From NCBI GenBank assembly GCA_019635775.1, contig JAHBYU010000012.1:1-64000 (forward strand): a stretch of 64,000 nucleotides of DNA. Reading direction: 5' to 3'. This stretch comes from Rhizobiaceae bacterium (GTDB taxonomy: Bacteria > Pseudomonadota > Alphaproteobacteria > Rhizobiales > Rhizobiaceae). Under the pieces are notes generated by a model. It ran no database searches, was not told the DNA's origin, and saw only the letters and a list, made by a program, of their open reading frames with translations. Below are positions 63,817 through 64,000 of this stretch, piece by piece. Position numbers and translations under genes: made by a program. Positions within the stretch are counted from its first letter, which is position 1, and every line of letters begins with the position of its first letter.

Positions 63817-64000
63817 ATTTCCGGCAACGCGCACTGTCTCCATCTCGACCTCAAGCAGGTCGAACTCGATTTCCTCCGTCCCCTCGACAAGGCGGAAGGG
63901 GGCAAACGACATCCGGTGCAGTCTGGATACGGGCCCATGCACCTCAATAGCGGCACGATGGCGTGCGGTCGCGTATCCCATATGGATCTCCAGCCCGTAT
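63802..64000 (-). CDS. rnhB: Ribonuclease HII, C-terminal part (runs off the window)
   Basis: The last 65 codons of a minus-strand gene are present: [29 protein letters not shown] is the characteristic RNase HII C-terminal region, followed by an extra acidic tail ([20 protein letters not shown]) and the stop at 63802-63804. The N-terminal two-thirds lie beyond the right edge. RNase HII removes RNA from RNA/DNA hybrids and single ribonucleotides. The tail beyond the usual end is longer than in many homologues. Confidence 0.85.
   Translation of the reverse strand, partial: YGLEIHMGYATARHRAAIEVHGPVSRLHRMSFAPFRLVEGTEEIEFDLLEVEMETVRVAGNEKAA

Overview
This 64 kb window looks like a chromosomal segment of a GC-rich alphaproteobacterium of the order Hyphomicrobiales (Rhizobiales), most likely a Mesorhizobium/Aminobacter/Phyllobacterium-type organism. 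The basis is the split rhizobial F0 operon (atpI-atpB-atpE, then two b-type subunits, then rnhB in opposite orientation), a BacA/SbmA homologue, many ABC uptake systems and FCD-, MarR- and SorC-type regulators. I see no rRNA, tRNA, transposase, integrase, phage gene or CRISPR array. Every gene-free stretch is under 300 bases.

Left part (99-17779): amino-acid scavenging and N/S-heterocycle-like catabolism. A minus-strand operon (aldolase of the HpaI family, aminotransferase, polar amino acid binding protein, permease, cysteine-desulfurase-like protein) faces a first RutA/SfnG-like flavin monooxygenase. A MarR regulator is divergent from a second monooxygenase plus its flavin reductase. An FCD-type GntR regulator then sits between two divergent units. 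One is gntR, a TIGR04076-like protein, an aldo/keto reductase and a LivK-like binding protein (minus). The other is livGFHM plus an aldo/keto reductase-RidA fusion (plus).

Centre (17776-44653): tryptophan, indole and anthranilate catabolism. An 11-gene, almost gap-free minus-strand operon (29775 down to 17776) carries a 2-aminobenzoyl-CoA monooxygenase/reductase, a dehydrogenase, MarR, enoyl-CoA hydratase, acyl-CoA dehydrogenase, cupin, 2-aminobenzoate-CoA ligase, kynureninase, tryptophan 2,3-dioxygenase, RidA and a FadJ-like protein. It can be read as tryptophan to kynurenine to anthranilate to anthraniloyl-CoA to beta-oxidation. Upstream lies a divergent pair of operons. The minus one has a phytoene-dehydrogenase-like flavoprotein, RidA, a complete dipeptide-type ABC transporter and an exported VOC protein. 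The plus one has a cyclase-family hydrolase, a second such flavoprotein, MarR and an IorA/IorB-like 2-oxoacid oxidoreductase. I infer an isatin/isatinate branch converging on anthraniloyl-CoA.

Right-centre (44705-53993): a self-contained sugar module with a SorC-family regulator, a class II aldolase-SDR fusion, a ribose-type ABC importer, methylthioribose kinase (mtnK) and methylthioribose-1-phosphate isomerase (mtnA). It fits uptake and aldol cleavage of 5-methylthioribose or 5-deoxyribose. A perfect 29-bp palindrome in the mtnK/transporter divergent promoter has related half-sites in front of the regulator gene.

Right end (54044-64000): mostly housekeeping genes: ArsC-like reductase, bacA/sbmA, a small unknown, polysaccharide deacetylase, a YfgM-like membrane protein, der, a SleB-type cell-wall hydrolase, the F0 ATP synthase operon and the 3' end of rnhB.
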